A stretch of 64,000 nt of DNA from Bacteroidales bacterium (GTDB lineage Bacteria > Bacteroidota > Bacteroidia > Bacteroidales > UBA932). The position numbers and the translations under genes are program-made. The notes below the pieces were generated by a model. The model did not search any database. It saw only the letters and a program-made list of their open reading frames with translations, and had not been told where the DNA came from. The stretch's first letter is position 1. Each line of letters opens with the position of its first letter. The stretch is from contig JAGBVU010000029.1 of NCBI GenBank assembly GCA_017630155.1, positions 24,431 through 88,430 of the forward strand, read 5' to 3'. Shown here piece by piece: positions 16,949 through 25,847 of the stretch.

Positions 16949-18148
16949 TTATTTTTCTAGATTAAAATACCAAGGGTGTTTTGCTATTGACCATAGGCCA
17001 TAGATGGTATCTTCCATACCATTGATTCTTCTTGCACATACCATAGTGCCGTCGTAGTAGTTGTCAGTACCAGGAACCAGGCTGTTCATCTTCACAAATG
17101 TAGCTGAGTGGATAAACATACCCTCACCAAGATACATACCTACGTGTGTAACTCTGGCCGGTCTCTCAGCTGTAGCTTTACGTCCGAAGAAAAGGATATC
17201 ACCTTTTACAAGGTTGTCAATGCCATTGGTGATGTCCACCTCCTCACCGATTTTTGCCTGCTGAGAAGCATCTCTTCTGAGGATAATACCATTAAGGTAG
17301 TGAGAAGTCTTTACAAAACCGCTACAGTCAAGGCCTTTAATAGAGGCACCAGCCCATAGATAAGGGAAACCAAGGAACTGTTTACCTGTATTGAGGATAT
17401 TGTCTGTAGTAGGATTTCTGCTATCAAGCCATTTCTGGAAAGGTTTTACATCGGCTGCAGGAACATAAGCAGTCTTGCCGTTAGGAAGCATCACCTGCTG
17501 GAAGCCGTTAACCACTTTATTTACAGGGGCCTGTACGATATCACCCCATACACCATCACTTATGATGGCACCATTTTTCGATGGCTTGTCACGGAATAGG
17601 GTGTAATGTGTATCCACGATTACTCTGTATGAGTCTCTCCAAGCTGTGAACTCCTCTTCGTTCATTGTCTTCACGCTACCTACAGTCACCCAAGCGATGT
17701 ATCCCTCAGGGGTAACGACTCTGTACCAGTAGCTCTTCTTCTCAAGAACTTTCAGAGGGGTACCCATAAGAACCTGAGTAGCCATCTCTGATGAGTAGTC
17801 AGCCTCATATCTCAAGTTTGCTACAGAGTGGGCTGTAACTGCGTAAACAATACCTTTCTCCACCAATGCCTGATCAGGAAGGACTTTCATACTATCCAAC
17901 ACATCAATCTTCTTGGCAGCCAATTTTTCCAAAAGGGAAGCTTTAGCCTCTGCCTCGGTAGTGGAACCATAAAGAACCCATTTGCCGTCAACCTCTTTAA
18001 ATTTGGTTTCAAAGGTTTTATCCCTTCTGTCTGGGGCAAATTCAGATTTGACTTCTTTGGAAATAGAGTTGAGAACCTCTGTCTTATCCCCGCAACAAGA
18101 GGAGATAACAAGCATAAAGGCTGCAGATAAGAGTATTAGTTTGCGCAT
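16949..18148 (-). CDS. NlpC/P60 gamma-D-glutamyl endopeptidase lipoprotein with SH3 domains
   Basis: A 399-residue lipoprotein (lipobox VISSC, Cys18) with SH3b-like domains at about 95-160 and 175-238, then an NlpC/P60 cysteine peptidase domain at about 250-370. The catalytic set is Cys275 (LDCSGF), His335 (VTHVGMYLG) and a third polar residue near His347. This architecture matches YkfC-type enzymes that cut between D-Glu and the third residue of peptidoglycan stem peptides. The epimerase downstream would process the dipeptide product. It is the first gene of the long minus-strand run, with a promoter-like element at 18186-18193. Confidence 0.88.
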   Translation of the reverse strand: MRKLILLSAAFMLVISSCCGDKTEVLNSISKEVKSEFAPDRRDKTFETKFKEVDGKWVLYGSTTEAEAKASLLEKLAAKKIDVLDSMKVLPDQALVEKGIVYAVTAHSVANLRYEADYSSEMATQVLMGTPLKVLEKKSYWYRVVTPEGYIAWVTVGSVKTMNEEEFTAWRDSYRVIVDTHYTLFRDKPSKNGAIISDGVWGDIVQAPVNKVVNGFQQVMLPNGKTAYVPAADVKPFQKWLDSRNPTTDNILNTGKQFLGFPYLWAGASIKGLDCSGFVKTSHYLNGIILRRDASQQAKIGEEVDITNGIDNLVKGDILFFGRKATAERPARVTHVGMYLGEGMFIHSATFVKMNSLVPGTDNYYDGTMVCARRINGMEDTIYGLWSIAKHPWYFNLEK

Positions 18149-18185
18149 AAATTGAATTTTTTATTTTAGTACTATTCTTATCCTA

Positions 18186-18193
18186 CAAAAATA
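18186..18193 (-). promoter_or_regulatory. Promoter -7 element for the NlpC/P60-led run
   Basis: The minus strand reads TATTTTTG, a full match to the Bacteroidales -7 consensus TAnnTTTG. It lies 38 bases before the start codon. No TTTG at the ideal -33 spacing was found, so the element is called on the -7 match and position only. Confidence 0.55.
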
Positions 18194-18214
18194 TCTATTT
18201 TTTAATAAAATGCC

Positions 18215-18222
18215 TACTTTTG
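18215..18222 (+). promoter_or_regulatory. Promoter -7 element for the YhcH-family gene
   Basis: TACTTTTG matches TAnnTTTG and lies 23 bases before the ATG at 18246. Together with the minus-strand element 30 bases away it makes this 97-base gap a divergent promoter region. Confidence 0.6.
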
Positions 18223-18245
18223 TGAAGTAAAAAGAGCAAAAAAGT

Positions 18246-18722
18246 ATGATTATAGATTCAATTAAAAGCTTTGAGAGATACAAAGAGTTTCAAAAAGGGT
18301 TTGACAAGGTGTATGAGTTTCTGAGAAAAAACGATTTGACCACCCTTGAACTGGGAAATCACCCCATCGTGGAGAACGATGTATGGTGCACCATTTCAGA
18401 GTCAGATGCCAGAGATGTGGCACAGATGCCAAAGATGGAGGTGCACGATTCATTCGTGGATGTACATATACTTCTCGAAGGCGATGAGACCATCGGTTGG
18501 AAAGACAGGGCAAAATGTGAAAATCTTCAGAACGCAGAGTACAATGAAGCTCAGGATGTTGCACTTTTTGACGAGATGCCGGACATGTTCATCAGCTGCA
18601 GTACCGAGAACTTCGTAATGTGCTTCCCTTCTGATGCCCACACCCCTCTTTTGGGCAGTGGCAAGATTAAGAAAGCTGTATTCAAAATCAGAGTTCTGAA
18701 TGAACCAGCCCCAGAACAATAG
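18246..18722 (+). CDS. YhcH/YjgK/YiaL family protein
   Basis: A 158-residue cupin-like protein of the YhcH/YjgK/YiaL (DUF386) family. Members studied in other bacteria act on sugars, including sialic acid anomers, but no sugar gene is near it here. The family core is visible in WCTISESDARD near residue 46, SFVDVHILLEGDETIGW near 75 and the metal-site region at 109-136 (MFISCSTENFVMCFPSDAH in part), with conserved His and Glu residues. It overlaps the following radical SAM gene by 23 bases. Confidence 0.85.
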   Translation: MIIDSIKSFERYKEFQKGFDKVYEFLRKNDLTTLELGNHPIVENDVWCTISESDARDVAQMPKMEVHDSFVDVHILLEGDETIGWKDRAKCENLQNAEYNEAQDVALFDEMPDMFISCSTENFVMCFPSDAHTPLLGSGKIKKAVFKIRVLNEPAPEQ

Positions 18723-19638
18723 CAGGTACAACTCCTTCGTAGGGTATTTCAAGAAGACCTTTGGCGAGCGGCTCCAGAAAATTGTGATCGATGCAGGGTT
18801 TACTTGCCCCAATCGTGATGGAAGCATTTCTCGAGGGGGGTGCACCTATTGTGATAATCTCGCATTCCACCCAAACTACAGCACCAGCGACAGGAGTATT
18901 GCATGGCAGATTGAGGAGGGTATTGTTTTCCACAAGAACCGCTACCGCAAAACCGAGAAATATCTCGCCTACTTCCAGCCATATTCCAATACCTACGCTC
19001 CCCTACCTCGACTGAAAGAGCTTTACGAAGAGGCTCTCTCACACCCTGCAGTGGAGGGGATAGTCATCGGAACACGTCCGGACTGCGTTGACGACGAGAA
19101 GCTTGATTATCTGGCTGAACTTGCTCGCAAACATGTGGTTATAATCGAATACGGGATAGAGTCGTGCTACGATAAAACCCTCGAGAGGATAAATCGAGGG
19201 CACACCTTTGCCCAGGCACAGGAGGCTGTACGCAAGACCGCAGAGAGGGGAATCCACCAGGGGGCACATTTCATCCTGGGACTCCCAGGAGAGAGCCGCG
19301 AGGAGATGCTTGCTATGGCACCTCTTATCAACGACCTCCCTATCGACTCTGTCAAATTCCATCAGCTACAGATAGTCAAAGGGACAAAAATGGAGAAAGA
19401 GTTTGCACAGAAACCCGAAGACTTCGTCACATTTGCACTCGAGGAGTATATAGATTTCTTTATTGACCTGCTGGAGAATCTGCGATCCGACCTCTATATC
19501 GAACGCTTCGTAGGAGAGGTCCCCCCACGCTTCGTAAACTCCACCCCATGGGGACTCATCCGCAACGTAGAACTCCTCCGAATGCTTGAAGCTCGCCTCG
19601 AAGAGCGTGACACCTGGCAAGGGAGATTACTTAAATAA
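18700..19638 (+). CDS. TIGR01212/YhcC-family radical SAM protein
   Basis: A 312-residue radical SAM protein. The [4Fe-4S] cluster cysteines are Cys36, Cys48 and Cys51 in CPNRDGSISRGGCTYC, the wide-spaced CxnCxxC arrangement of the YhcC family. The rest has the partial TIM barrel typical of the superfamily (VIGTRPDCVDDEKL near 123, EYGIES near 149, HFILGLPGE near 190). The reaction is not established. The start overlaps the upstream gene by 23 bases; the family N-terminus (RYNSFVGYFKKTFGER) begins within nine residues of it, so the overlap looks real. Confidence 0.87.
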   Translation: MNQPQNNSRYNSFVGYFKKTFGERLQKIVIDAGFTCPNRDGSISRGGCTYCDNLAFHPNYSTSDRSIAWQIEEGIVFHKNRYRKTEKYLAYFQPYSNTYAPLPRLKELYEEALSHPAVEGIVIGTRPDCVDDEKLDYLAELARKHVVIIEYGIESCYDKTLERINRGHTFAQAQEAVRKTAERGIHQGAHFILGLPGESREEMLAMAPLINDLPIDSVKFHQLQIVKGTKMEKEFAQKPEDFVTFALEEYIDFFIDLLENLRSDLYIERFVGEVPPRFVNSTPWGLIRNVELLRMLEARLEERDTWQGRLLK

Positions 19639-19729
19639 AGAGTAGGGCAAGGAAACCGTGCTACCCCTCTAGCAGCAGAGGGAGGGGTCTATCGCCAGAT
19701 GGGATTGAAAAGATTACTCACAATAACAA

Positions 19730-19760
19730 AAAAGGGATTGACACTCGGCCAATCCCTTTT
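19730..19760. terminator. Bidirectional terminator between the radical SAM gene and pnp
   Basis: Perfect 11-base arms at 19730-19740 and 19750-19760 (AAAAGGGATTG and its complement) flank a 9-base loop. A-rich sequence lies on one side and T-rich on the other, so it can stop both convergent transcripts. Confidence 0.8.
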
Positions 19761-19780
19761 GCTTTTATATCAGGAGTAGA

Positions 19781-22015
19781 TTACTCGTGATTTTCAGGTT
19801 TTCTTCTTGGAGCACCCTCTCTGCGATGACCGCGGTCACCATCTTTGCGTGGACCTCTGTCACCTGCAGGTCTTGGTTTGCGCTCGCGCTCTACCCAACC
19901 CTCTGGTGCAGGCATAAGTGCTCTGCGTGAAAGTCTCATCTTGCCAGATTTGGCATCGATCTCAAGAAGTTTTACATCAAGTTCGTCGCCTACATTAACA
20001 ACATCCTCCACCTTCTCCACTTTCTTGTAGTCAAGCTCAGAGATGTGTAGCAGACCCTCTTTACCAGGAAGAATCTCTACGAATGCACCGAACTCAAGGA
20101 TAGATACCACTTTACCGTGATATGTCTCACCTACCTCAGGAACTGTGGTGATAGCTTTGATACGAGCCAATGCTGCATCCATACACTCTTTGTTCTCACC
20201 GAAGATGTCGATAACACCCTGACCATCTACCTCAGTGATAGTGATGGTGGTATTGGTAGTCTTCTGGATCTCCTGGATAACTTTACCACCAGTACCGATA
20301 ACAGCACCGATAAACTCACCAGGGATAGTGATCTGGATAAGACGAGGTACATTTGGTTTGAAGTCCTCTCTTGGTTCAGAGATGGTCTTCATCATCTCAC
20401 CCATAATGTGCTCACGACCCTCTTTTGCCTGAGCAAGTGCCTGCTCAAGAACTTCGTATGGAAGACCGTCCACTTTGATATCCATCTGTGTTGCGGTGAT
20501 ACCATCTTTGGTACCAGTCACTTTGAAGTCCATATCACCAAGGTGGTCTTCGTCACCAAGGATATCTGAAAGGACTACGAATTTGCCTGTCTTTTTGTCT
20601 GAGATAAGACCCATAGCGATACCTGCCACAGGTTTCTTGATCTTAAGACCTGAATCCATAAGTGCCATAGTACCAGCACATACTGTAGCCATAGATGAAG
20701 AACCGTTTGATTCAAGGATATCTGATACTACACGTACTGCATATGGATTCTCGTTACCTACTGGAACCATAGGTTTGAGGGCTCTCCAAGCCAAGTTACC
20801 GTGACCAATCTCACGACGTCCGATACCTCTCTGAGGTTTGGCCTCACCTGTAGAGAATGGAGGGAAGTTATAGTGAAGAACAAACTGCTGGGTCTCCTGT
20901 ACAAGAACCTCATCAAGCTCCTTCATGTCAAGTTTGGTACCAAGGGTTACTGTGGCCAAAGCCTGGGTCTCACCACGGGTGAAGATAGCAGAACCGTGTG
21001 CACCTGGAAGATAGTTGGTCTCACACCAGATAGGGCGGATCTGACGGGTGTTACGGCCATCAAGACGAACACCTTCGTCTACGATCATACGGCGCATACA
21101 CTCTTTCTCAACCTGACCATAATATCTGTTGATCATCACCATCTTGTCATCTCTCTCCTCCTCTGGAATAGTCTCAATGAACTCATCCTTAAGTGCTGAG
21201 AAAGCATCCTCTCTCTCGTGTTTGCCAAGCTGTGATTTTGCGATAGCATAACATTTGTCATAGCAGAAGCTTACAAGTGCATTGCGAAGATCCTCATCAT
21301 CCTCCTCATGGCAATACTCCCTCTTGTTCACTTTGCCCACCTCTTCCATAAGCTCTTTCTGGGCTACGCAATGTTTCTTGATCTCTTCGTGTGCAAATTT
21401 GATTGCATCAAGCATATCCTTCTCGGTAACCTCTTTCATCTCACCCTCAACCATCATGATGTTCTCATATGTAGCAGCCACCATAATGTCAAGGTCTGCC
21501 CTCTCAAGAGCCTGGAAAGTAGGGTTGATCACAAACTCACCGTCGATTCTTGCCACTCTCACCTCAGAGATAGGACCTCCGAATGGGATATCACTCACTG
21601 CCAGTGCAGCAGATGCAGCAAGACCTGCAAATGCATCAGGCATTGTCTCTTTGTCTGCAGAGATAAGGTTTACTGTCACAAATACCTCTGCGTGGAAATT
21701 GTCAGGGAAAAGGGGACGCAAAGCCCTGTCAATCAAACGAGCTACCAGGATTTCTGAATCTGAAGCCTTACCCTCTCTCTTCATAAAACCGCCAGGGATA
21801 CGGCCGGCAGCTGCAAATTTCTCTTTGTATTCTACTGAAAGAGGCATAAAGTCCACATCTTCTTTAGCATCTTTCGCACAAGTTACTGTTGCAAGCAACA
21901 TTGTGTCACCGACTTTGAGAACGACACTACCGGCAGCCTGTTTGGCCAATCTTCCGGTCTCGATCTCTACAATTCTTCCATCACCCAATGTGATGGTCTT
22001 TTTTACTACATTCAT
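19781..22015 (-). CDS. pnp: Polynucleotide phosphorylase
   Basis: PNPase degrades RNA 3' to 5' using phosphate and is a core part of RNA turnover. From the ATG at 22015 ([21 protein letters not shown]) the protein has 744 residues; an upstream ATG at 22051 adds 12 unconserved residues. Order: two RNase PH domains split by a helical domain, KH domain near 560-620 ([19 protein letters not shown]), S1 domain near 630-700, and a basic RGD-rich tail of about 30 residues that probably binds RNA. It follows rpsO on the same strand, as in many bacteria, but a terminator lies between them. Confidence 0.96.
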   Translation of the reverse strand: MNVVKKTITLGDGRIVEIETGRLAKQAAGSVVLKVGDTMLLATVTCAKDAKEDVDFMPLSVEYKEKFAAAGRIPGGFMKREGKASDSEILVARLIDRALRPLFPDNFHAEVFVTVNLISADKETMPDAFAGLAASAALAVSDIPFGGPISEVRVARIDGEFVINPTFQALERADLDIMVAATYENIMMVEGEMKEVTEKDMLDAIKFAHEEIKKHCVAQKELMEEVGKVNKREYCHEEDDEDLRNALVSFCYDKCYAIAKSQLGKHEREDAFSALKDEFIETIPEEERDDKMVMINRYYGQVEKECMRRMIVDEGVRLDGRNTRQIRPIWCETNYLPGAHGSAIFTRGETQALATVTLGTKLDMKELDEVLVQETQQFVLHYNFPPFSTGEAKPQRGIGRREIGHGNLAWRALKPMVPVGNENPYAVRVVSDILESNGSSSMATVCAGTMALMDSGLKIKKPVAGIAMGLISDKKTGKFVVLSDILGDEDHLGDMDFKVTGTKDGITATQMDIKVDGLPYEVLEQALAQAKEGREHIMGEMMKTISEPREDFKPNVPRLIQITIPGEFIGAVIGTGGKVIQEIQKTTNTTITITEVDGQGVIDIFGENKECMDAALARIKAITTVPEVGETYHGKVVSILEFGAFVEILPGKEGLLHISELDYKKVEKVEDVVNVGDELDVKLLEIDAKSGKMRLSRRALMPAPEGWVERERKPRPAGDRGPRKDGDRGHRREGAPRRKPENHE

Positions 22016-22058
22016 CTTAATATTTATTTTTTCCGCTAATATATGTCTCAATAGATAG

Positions 22059-22089
22059 AAAAAGAGGCTGTCGTCGTATTGACAGCCTC
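22059..22089 (-). terminator. Terminator after rpsO
   Basis: Perfect 9-base arms GAGGCTGTC / GACAGCCTC at 22064-22072 and 22081-22089, 8-base loop, followed on the minus strand by five U. It lies 7 bases after the rpsO stop and before pnp. Confidence 0.8.
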
Positions 22090-22095
22090 GTCCTA

Positions 22096-22371
22096 TTATT
22101 TACGAAGGTTAAGTGCCTTCACAATTGCCCTGTATCTCTCGATGTCGGTGGTCTTCAAATAATCAAGAAGACGACGTCTTTTACCAACAAGTCTTAGCAA
22201 AGCCCTTTGTGTGCCGTAGTCTTTTTTGTTGCTACGAAGGTGCTCTGTCAAGTGAGCGATACGGTAGGAAAATAGAGCGATCTGACTCTCAGCTGAGCCG
22301 GTGTCTTTATTAGACTTCCCGTATTGTCCGAAAATCTCCTGCTTCTTCTCTGCTGCAAGATATTCTGCCAT
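22096..22371 (-). CDS. rpsO: Ribosomal protein S15
   Basis: Small-subunit protein S15, which binds 16S rRNA early in assembly. The 91-residue protein shows the family motifs [21 protein letters not shown] and [13 protein letters not shown] in order. It has its own promoter at 22419-22449 and its own terminator, so it is a monocistronic unit just upstream of pnp. Confidence 0.96.
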   Translation of the reverse strand: MAEYLAAEKKQEIFGQYGKSNKDTGSAESQIALFSYRIAHLTEHLRSNKKDYGTQRALLRLVGKRRRLLDYLKTTDIERYRAIVKALNLRK

Positions 22372-22418
22372 AACTTTAAGCGTTTGATTTTAATTGTTTT
22401 GTCCCAAAATTGGGAGTG

Positions 22419-22449
22419 CAAAGATAGATAAATAAAACTAATCTCCAAA
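22419..22449 (-). promoter_or_regulatory. rpsO promoter
   Basis: On the minus strand TTTG (22446-22449), a 19-base spacer, then TATCTTTG (22419-22426) match the Bacteroidales consensus fully. The TTTG lies at the end of the U-run of the terminator for the upstream beta-barrel gene. Confidence 0.8.
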
Positions 22450-22476
22450 AAAAGTCCCCGACATTTTGCCGGGGAC
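22447..22476 (-). terminator. Terminator after the beta-barrel protein gene
   Basis: Seven-base GC-rich arms GTCCCCG / CGGGGAC at 22454-22460 and 22470-22476 with a 9-base loop, followed on the minus strand by seven U. It lies 36 bases after the stop at 22512. Confidence 0.85.
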
Positions 22477-22511
22477 CATTTTTATTGCAACTGTCTGCGC
22501 AAGTCCTTAAA

Positions 22512-23264
22512 TCAGAACTTGAAACCTATCTTGATGGTAGGTGCAGCCAGGAAACTTGCATTGTGGCTGTCTGCAAAGAGATTTGACAGACCCTCTTCAG
22601 GACTCAACACAGAGTAGCTGTAGGTATACTGCAGTGCATTTACCTCCACACCCGCATACATATTGGGGAAGAAGTAGTAGTTGACACCTAAATTGATGGC
22701 ACCTCTTGCATTGAACCCCTCTCCGATGGATTTGCCCATAGAGATCTCTTCATTATAATATAGGGTGTGCAGAGAGTAGGCATAACCCAACTGAAGACCC
22801 AAATGCAAATCAAGATTTTTGACATTGTCAAAAGAGAAGTGTCTGTAGAAACCTGTCACCACATTGAAGCGGTAAGCATCCTCGCTTGCTACTGCCCTGT
22901 AGGCAGGGATCGAACCGTCTCCAAGTACAGAGTCTTCATCGTATGTGCCGGGCACCTCAGAGCGACCTGGGTTGAAGGTAGAGGAGAATCCTCCCCCGAG
23001 CCTCCATGACCACTTGTCTGCAAAGAACCAGCCGGCCTCCAGACCCACCATCATCCCCTCATCAAACCACTCAGCATTGAGCGCCTGGGTCTCATACTGC
23101 ATCTGGACATTGCGGAAAGCCTCGTGCTTGACAAAGGAGTTATATCCGATGGTCGCACTCACCGTGAAGTCCCCTTTCTGGGGTAAATTACTCTCAGAAT
23201 TCTGACCCCACGATGAGAAACTCACCACCAATGCCACGGTTAAAATAAATAATTTCTTCATCAT
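22512..23264 (-). CDS. Outer-membrane beta-barrel protein, unknown function
   Basis: A 250-residue secreted protein with a signal peptide (MMKKLFILTVALVVSFSSWGQ in shortened form, cleavage near residue 21). The mature part alternates aromatic and hydrophobic residues in strands (VGLEAGWFFADKWSWRLGGG, LHLGLQLGYAYSL, INLGVNYYFFPNMYAG) and ends in IKIGFKF, a typical outer-membrane C-terminal strand. It is probably a small 8- to 10-strand barrel. It follows the coiled-coil lipoprotein gene by 20 bases, so the two are likely one functional pair. The family has no name I recognise. Confidence 0.78.
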   Translation of the reverse strand: MMKKLFILTVALVVSFSSWGQNSESNLPQKGDFTVSATIGYNSFVKHEAFRNVQMQYETQALNAEWFDEGMMVGLEAGWFFADKWSWRLGGGFSSTFNPGRSEVPGTYDEDSVLGDGSIPAYRAVASEDAYRFNVVTGFYRHFSFDNVKNLDLHLGLQLGYAYSLHTLYYNEEISMGKSIGEGFNARGAINLGVNYYFFPNMYAGVEVNALQYTYSYSVLSPEEGLSNLFADSHNASFLAAPTIKIGFKF

Positions 23265-23284
23265 CGTTTTCGGGTTTAAAATAA

Positions 23285-25192
23285 TTACTCTTGGGTACCT
23301 TCATCTGTAGAGATAAGGGCATCTATTTCAGCCTCTATCTGATCAATGATAGCATTGATACGTTCAATGTTTGCTTTGGTCTTAGTTATGCACTTCAAGA
23401 TAGATTCATATATGATCTTATCTGAAGAACCTCCCTCATATGCTTCCAGCTCAGCCTTAAGAAGTTCATTTTCAGCTACAAGTTCATCTACCAGACCCTG
23501 CAGATAGTATGCCATTTCAGCATTTTCATACTGTTCTGATGTAAGAAGCGCTGTCATCTTAGCTTCAAACTCTGCCTCTTTTGCCTCCAGCTCTGCAACT
23601 AAAGCCTTGTAGTCCTCAAGCTGAGCCTCAATAATCTGAATATCGGCATTGGTCTCTTTTACAAACTCGTTAACCCAGTCACGGATAGTCACGATATCAC
23701 TGTCAAGCTGATAAATAGTCTTCTTAATGACTTCAAACCTTGCCACCATGTCTGCAAACTCTGCACTGTTCTCAATAATATATAAGCCCAAATCAGTAAT
23801 GAAGTCTGCTTTATATTTATAAAATGTTCTGACACCCGATGACAAAGTCAAAGGAACAGATGTGCTTACAGTAGGATCTGTAGGATCGATAAATTCCACA
23901 GGGCTAGCATACACATCATATGTTGTCGCTACAAACATGGTAAATGTACCATTTTTAGGGTCATCAATATTTGCACCTATCATTGTATACTTGTCAAGAG
24001 CATCCAGCGCCGCAACAAGTACAGCCTCTGCTGCCTCTTTATCTTCCGCAGCAGCAGAAGACCAAGCCTCCTGAGCCTCGATTACAGCCTCTGTTGCCGC
24101 AATTACCTTATCTTTGAACTCTGCTTCATAAGTACTTCTGCGCTCTGCCCAATAATTGGCCAATGGATAAAGCTTATGGTCAGCATAAGGTTTTTTCATA
24201 TCAATTTTGCCATCTTTCTCACCTTCCACATCTTTTAGCATATCCTTAATCTCTGGCATTGAGTAAGAGCTAATGACATCAAGTTTTGAAAAATTTGTCT
24301 CATTGACTCTCACAACTGGGATTAGAGGAAACTCTGAGATGAGACTGAATGGCTGGATATAATCAACGAGCACCTCATCGTCATCAAAAGTTTCATCATT
24401 ATTATCATCCAGGAGGTTAGTGAAACCGGGAATGCCCATTTCATCCTCCATCATCTGGAACAAATCAAACATATCCTCATTGAAGTACTCTACACGGTCT
24501 TCAAGATTATCAATTTCGCCATCAATCTGATCCCCAAGATTATAAGCTTTCTCATCGAGAATCTCTATCTCAGCCTCCAGAGCTGCAGTCTGCGCATAGA
24601 TAGCATTCCAGTCGATGGCATTGGCCTCTATGAACTTCTTGTACTCTGCAATCATAATATCGTTGTATGCTATCCAGCCTTTATTGCTTTCAATCATCGA
24701 TGCAACATATGCCTCTTCATCTACAACATCCCAGAAATTGATGGAACCCAACTGACTCTCAAGACTCACGAGGTTGGCGGTCTCAACTGAGAGCTGACCC
24801 ATCCAATAACTCATCTGACTGTACAGCTCATCCCTCAAATCATCCTTGTACTCAGCGATTTCTGCCAGAAGTCTGTTCAACTCAGCCTGAAGTTCAGCTT
24901 TTATTGTCTCGATTTCCAGTTCTAAAAGGGCTTTTGCTTTCTGGTTATCCAGCTCTGCACCTTCAGCCAGTGCCGCCTGATATCTTGCCTCTGCCTCCAA
25001 TAGTGCAGCCTGTGCCTTGGCAAGAAGTGTCTCTGCTTCTGCCTGAGCCTTGTGTAGTTCCGCCAAAGCAAGCAATTGTGCTGCCTTAGCATCACGAATA
25101 GCCTTTACCGAATCAGATTCGGTATTGCTTACGCATGAGACCATCCCGAGTCCCATGGCTACCATAAGTAAAAATGAAATTAGTCTTTTCAT
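23285..25192 (-). CDS. Large coiled-coil lipoprotein, unknown function
   Basis: A 635-residue lipoprotein with lipobox MVSC (Cys near 20). Residues about 30-125 form an Ala/Glu/Leu-rich coiled coil with clear heptads (AELHKAQAEAETLLAKAQAA, split here). A globular acidic centre spans about 150-440. A second long coiled coil covers about 450-630, including IEAQLEDYKALVAELEAKEA. Two short acidic stretches, DDNNDETFDDDE near 261 and EGEKDGKID near 320, resemble calcium-binding EF-hand loops. The start at 25192 begins the signal peptide; an ATG two codons earlier is possible. The shape suggests a periplasmic or surface tether or spacer; function is unknown. Confidence 0.75.
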   Translation of the reverse strand: MKRLISFLLMVAMGLGMVSCVSNTESDSVKAIRDAKAAQLLALAELHKAQAEAETLLAKAQAALLEAEARYQAALAEGAELDNQKAKALLELEIETIKAELQAELNRLLAEIAEYKDDLRDELYSQMSYWMGQLSVETANLVSLESQLGSINFWDVVDEEAYVASMIESNKGWIAYNDIMIAEYKKFIEANAIDWNAIYAQTAALEAEIEILDEKAYNLGDQIDGEIDNLEDRVEYFNEDMFDLFQMMEDEMGIPGFTNLLDDNNDETFDDDEVLVDYIQPFSLISEFPLIPVVRVNETNFSKLDVISSYSMPEIKDMLKDVEGEKDGKIDMKKPYADHKLYPLANYWAERRSTYEAEFKDKVIAATEAVIEAQEAWSSAAAEDKEAAEAVLVAALDALDKYTMIGANIDDPKNGTFTMFVATTYDVYASPVEFIDPTDPTVSTSVPLTLSSGVRTFYKYKADFITDLGLYIIENSAEFADMVARFEVIKKTIYQLDSDIVTIRDWVNEFVKETNADIQIIEAQLEDYKALVAELEAKEAEFEAKMTALLTSEQYENAEMAYYLQGLVDELVAENELLKAELEAYEGGSSDKIIYESILKCITKTKANIERINAIIDQIEAEIDALISTDEGTQE

Positions 25193-25218
25193 ACTCATAA
25201 GGTTTTAGAATGATTAAT

Positions 25219-25764
25219 TTATTGATTTATGGAGCGAAGTTTTTTACAAAATTCCCAAAGTACAACACCTGCCGAAACAGAGACATTGAGCGAATGCTTG
25301 GTCCCCCACTGAGGGATCTCCAGACACTCATCACACATATCTATAACCTGTTGGTTTACCCCTTTTACCTCATTTCCAAATACGAGCGCATATCTCTTGC
25401 CATCCTCCACCTTCAGATCCTCCAAAGAAGTGGAGTTCTCTGTCTGCTCCACACCTATAAGGGTATATCCTGCATCCCGAAGCTCCGACACAGCCTGCAC
25501 TGCATCATCCCGATAATCCCATTCTACCGAAAACTCAGCTCCGAGGGCAGATTTGTGGATCTCTGGAGTGGGGGGTACTGCACATATACCGCAAAGCACT
25601 ACCTTCTCCACCAGAAATGCATCCGAAGTCCTGAAAGCAGAGCCAATATTGTGCTGGCTCCTCACATTGTCGAGTACCACAGTGACAGGAAGTTTCCTGG
25701 CCCTTTTGTATTCTTCAGTATCCAGTCTATTTAACTCAATATTTGAAAGTTTCCTAAACATCAC
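25219..25764 (-). CDS. TrmH/SpoU-family RNA methyltransferase
   Basis: A 181-residue SPOUT-class enzyme that methylates a ribose 2'-OH or base of tRNA or rRNA using S-adenosylmethionine. Motif 1 is NVRSQHNIGSAFRTSDAF near residues 33-50, motif 2 is ALVFGNEVKGV near 127, and motif 3 is SLNVSVSAGVVLWEF near 157; these form the knotted SAM site. The exact nucleotide cannot be read. It is divergent from glyA, and the coiled-coil lipoprotein gene follows 26 bases downstream. Confidence 0.88.
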   Translation of the reverse strand: MMFRKLSNIELNRLDTEEYKRARKLPVTVVLDNVRSQHNIGSAFRTSDAFLVEKVVLCGICAVPPTPEIHKSALGAEFSVEWDYRDDAVQAVSELRDAGYTLIGVEQTENSTSLEDLKVEDGKRYALVFGNEVKGVNQQVIDMCDECLEIPQWGTKHSLNVSVSAGVVLWEFCKKLRSINQ

Positions 25765-25776
25765 GCTTCAAGTTTG

Positions 25777-25807
25777 TTTGGAAGAAATTGTAATCTTACT
25801 ATCTTTG
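25777..25807 (+). promoter_or_regulatory. glyA promoter
   Basis: TTTG at 25777-25780, a 19-base spacer and TATCTTTG at 25800-25807 match the Bacteroidales consensus fully. Transcription should start near 25813, giving a leader of about 35 bases before the ATG at 25848. Confidence 0.85.
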
Positions 25808-25847
25808 TGGTATAAAGATAAAAAATAATTTTTACAATACTTTAAAT

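Noticed and set aside
21282..22058. A 258-codon plus-strand frame opposite pnp
   Set aside because: It is antisense to the conserved RNase PH region of pnp, is Ser/Ile/Thr-rich, and has no family match that I recognise.
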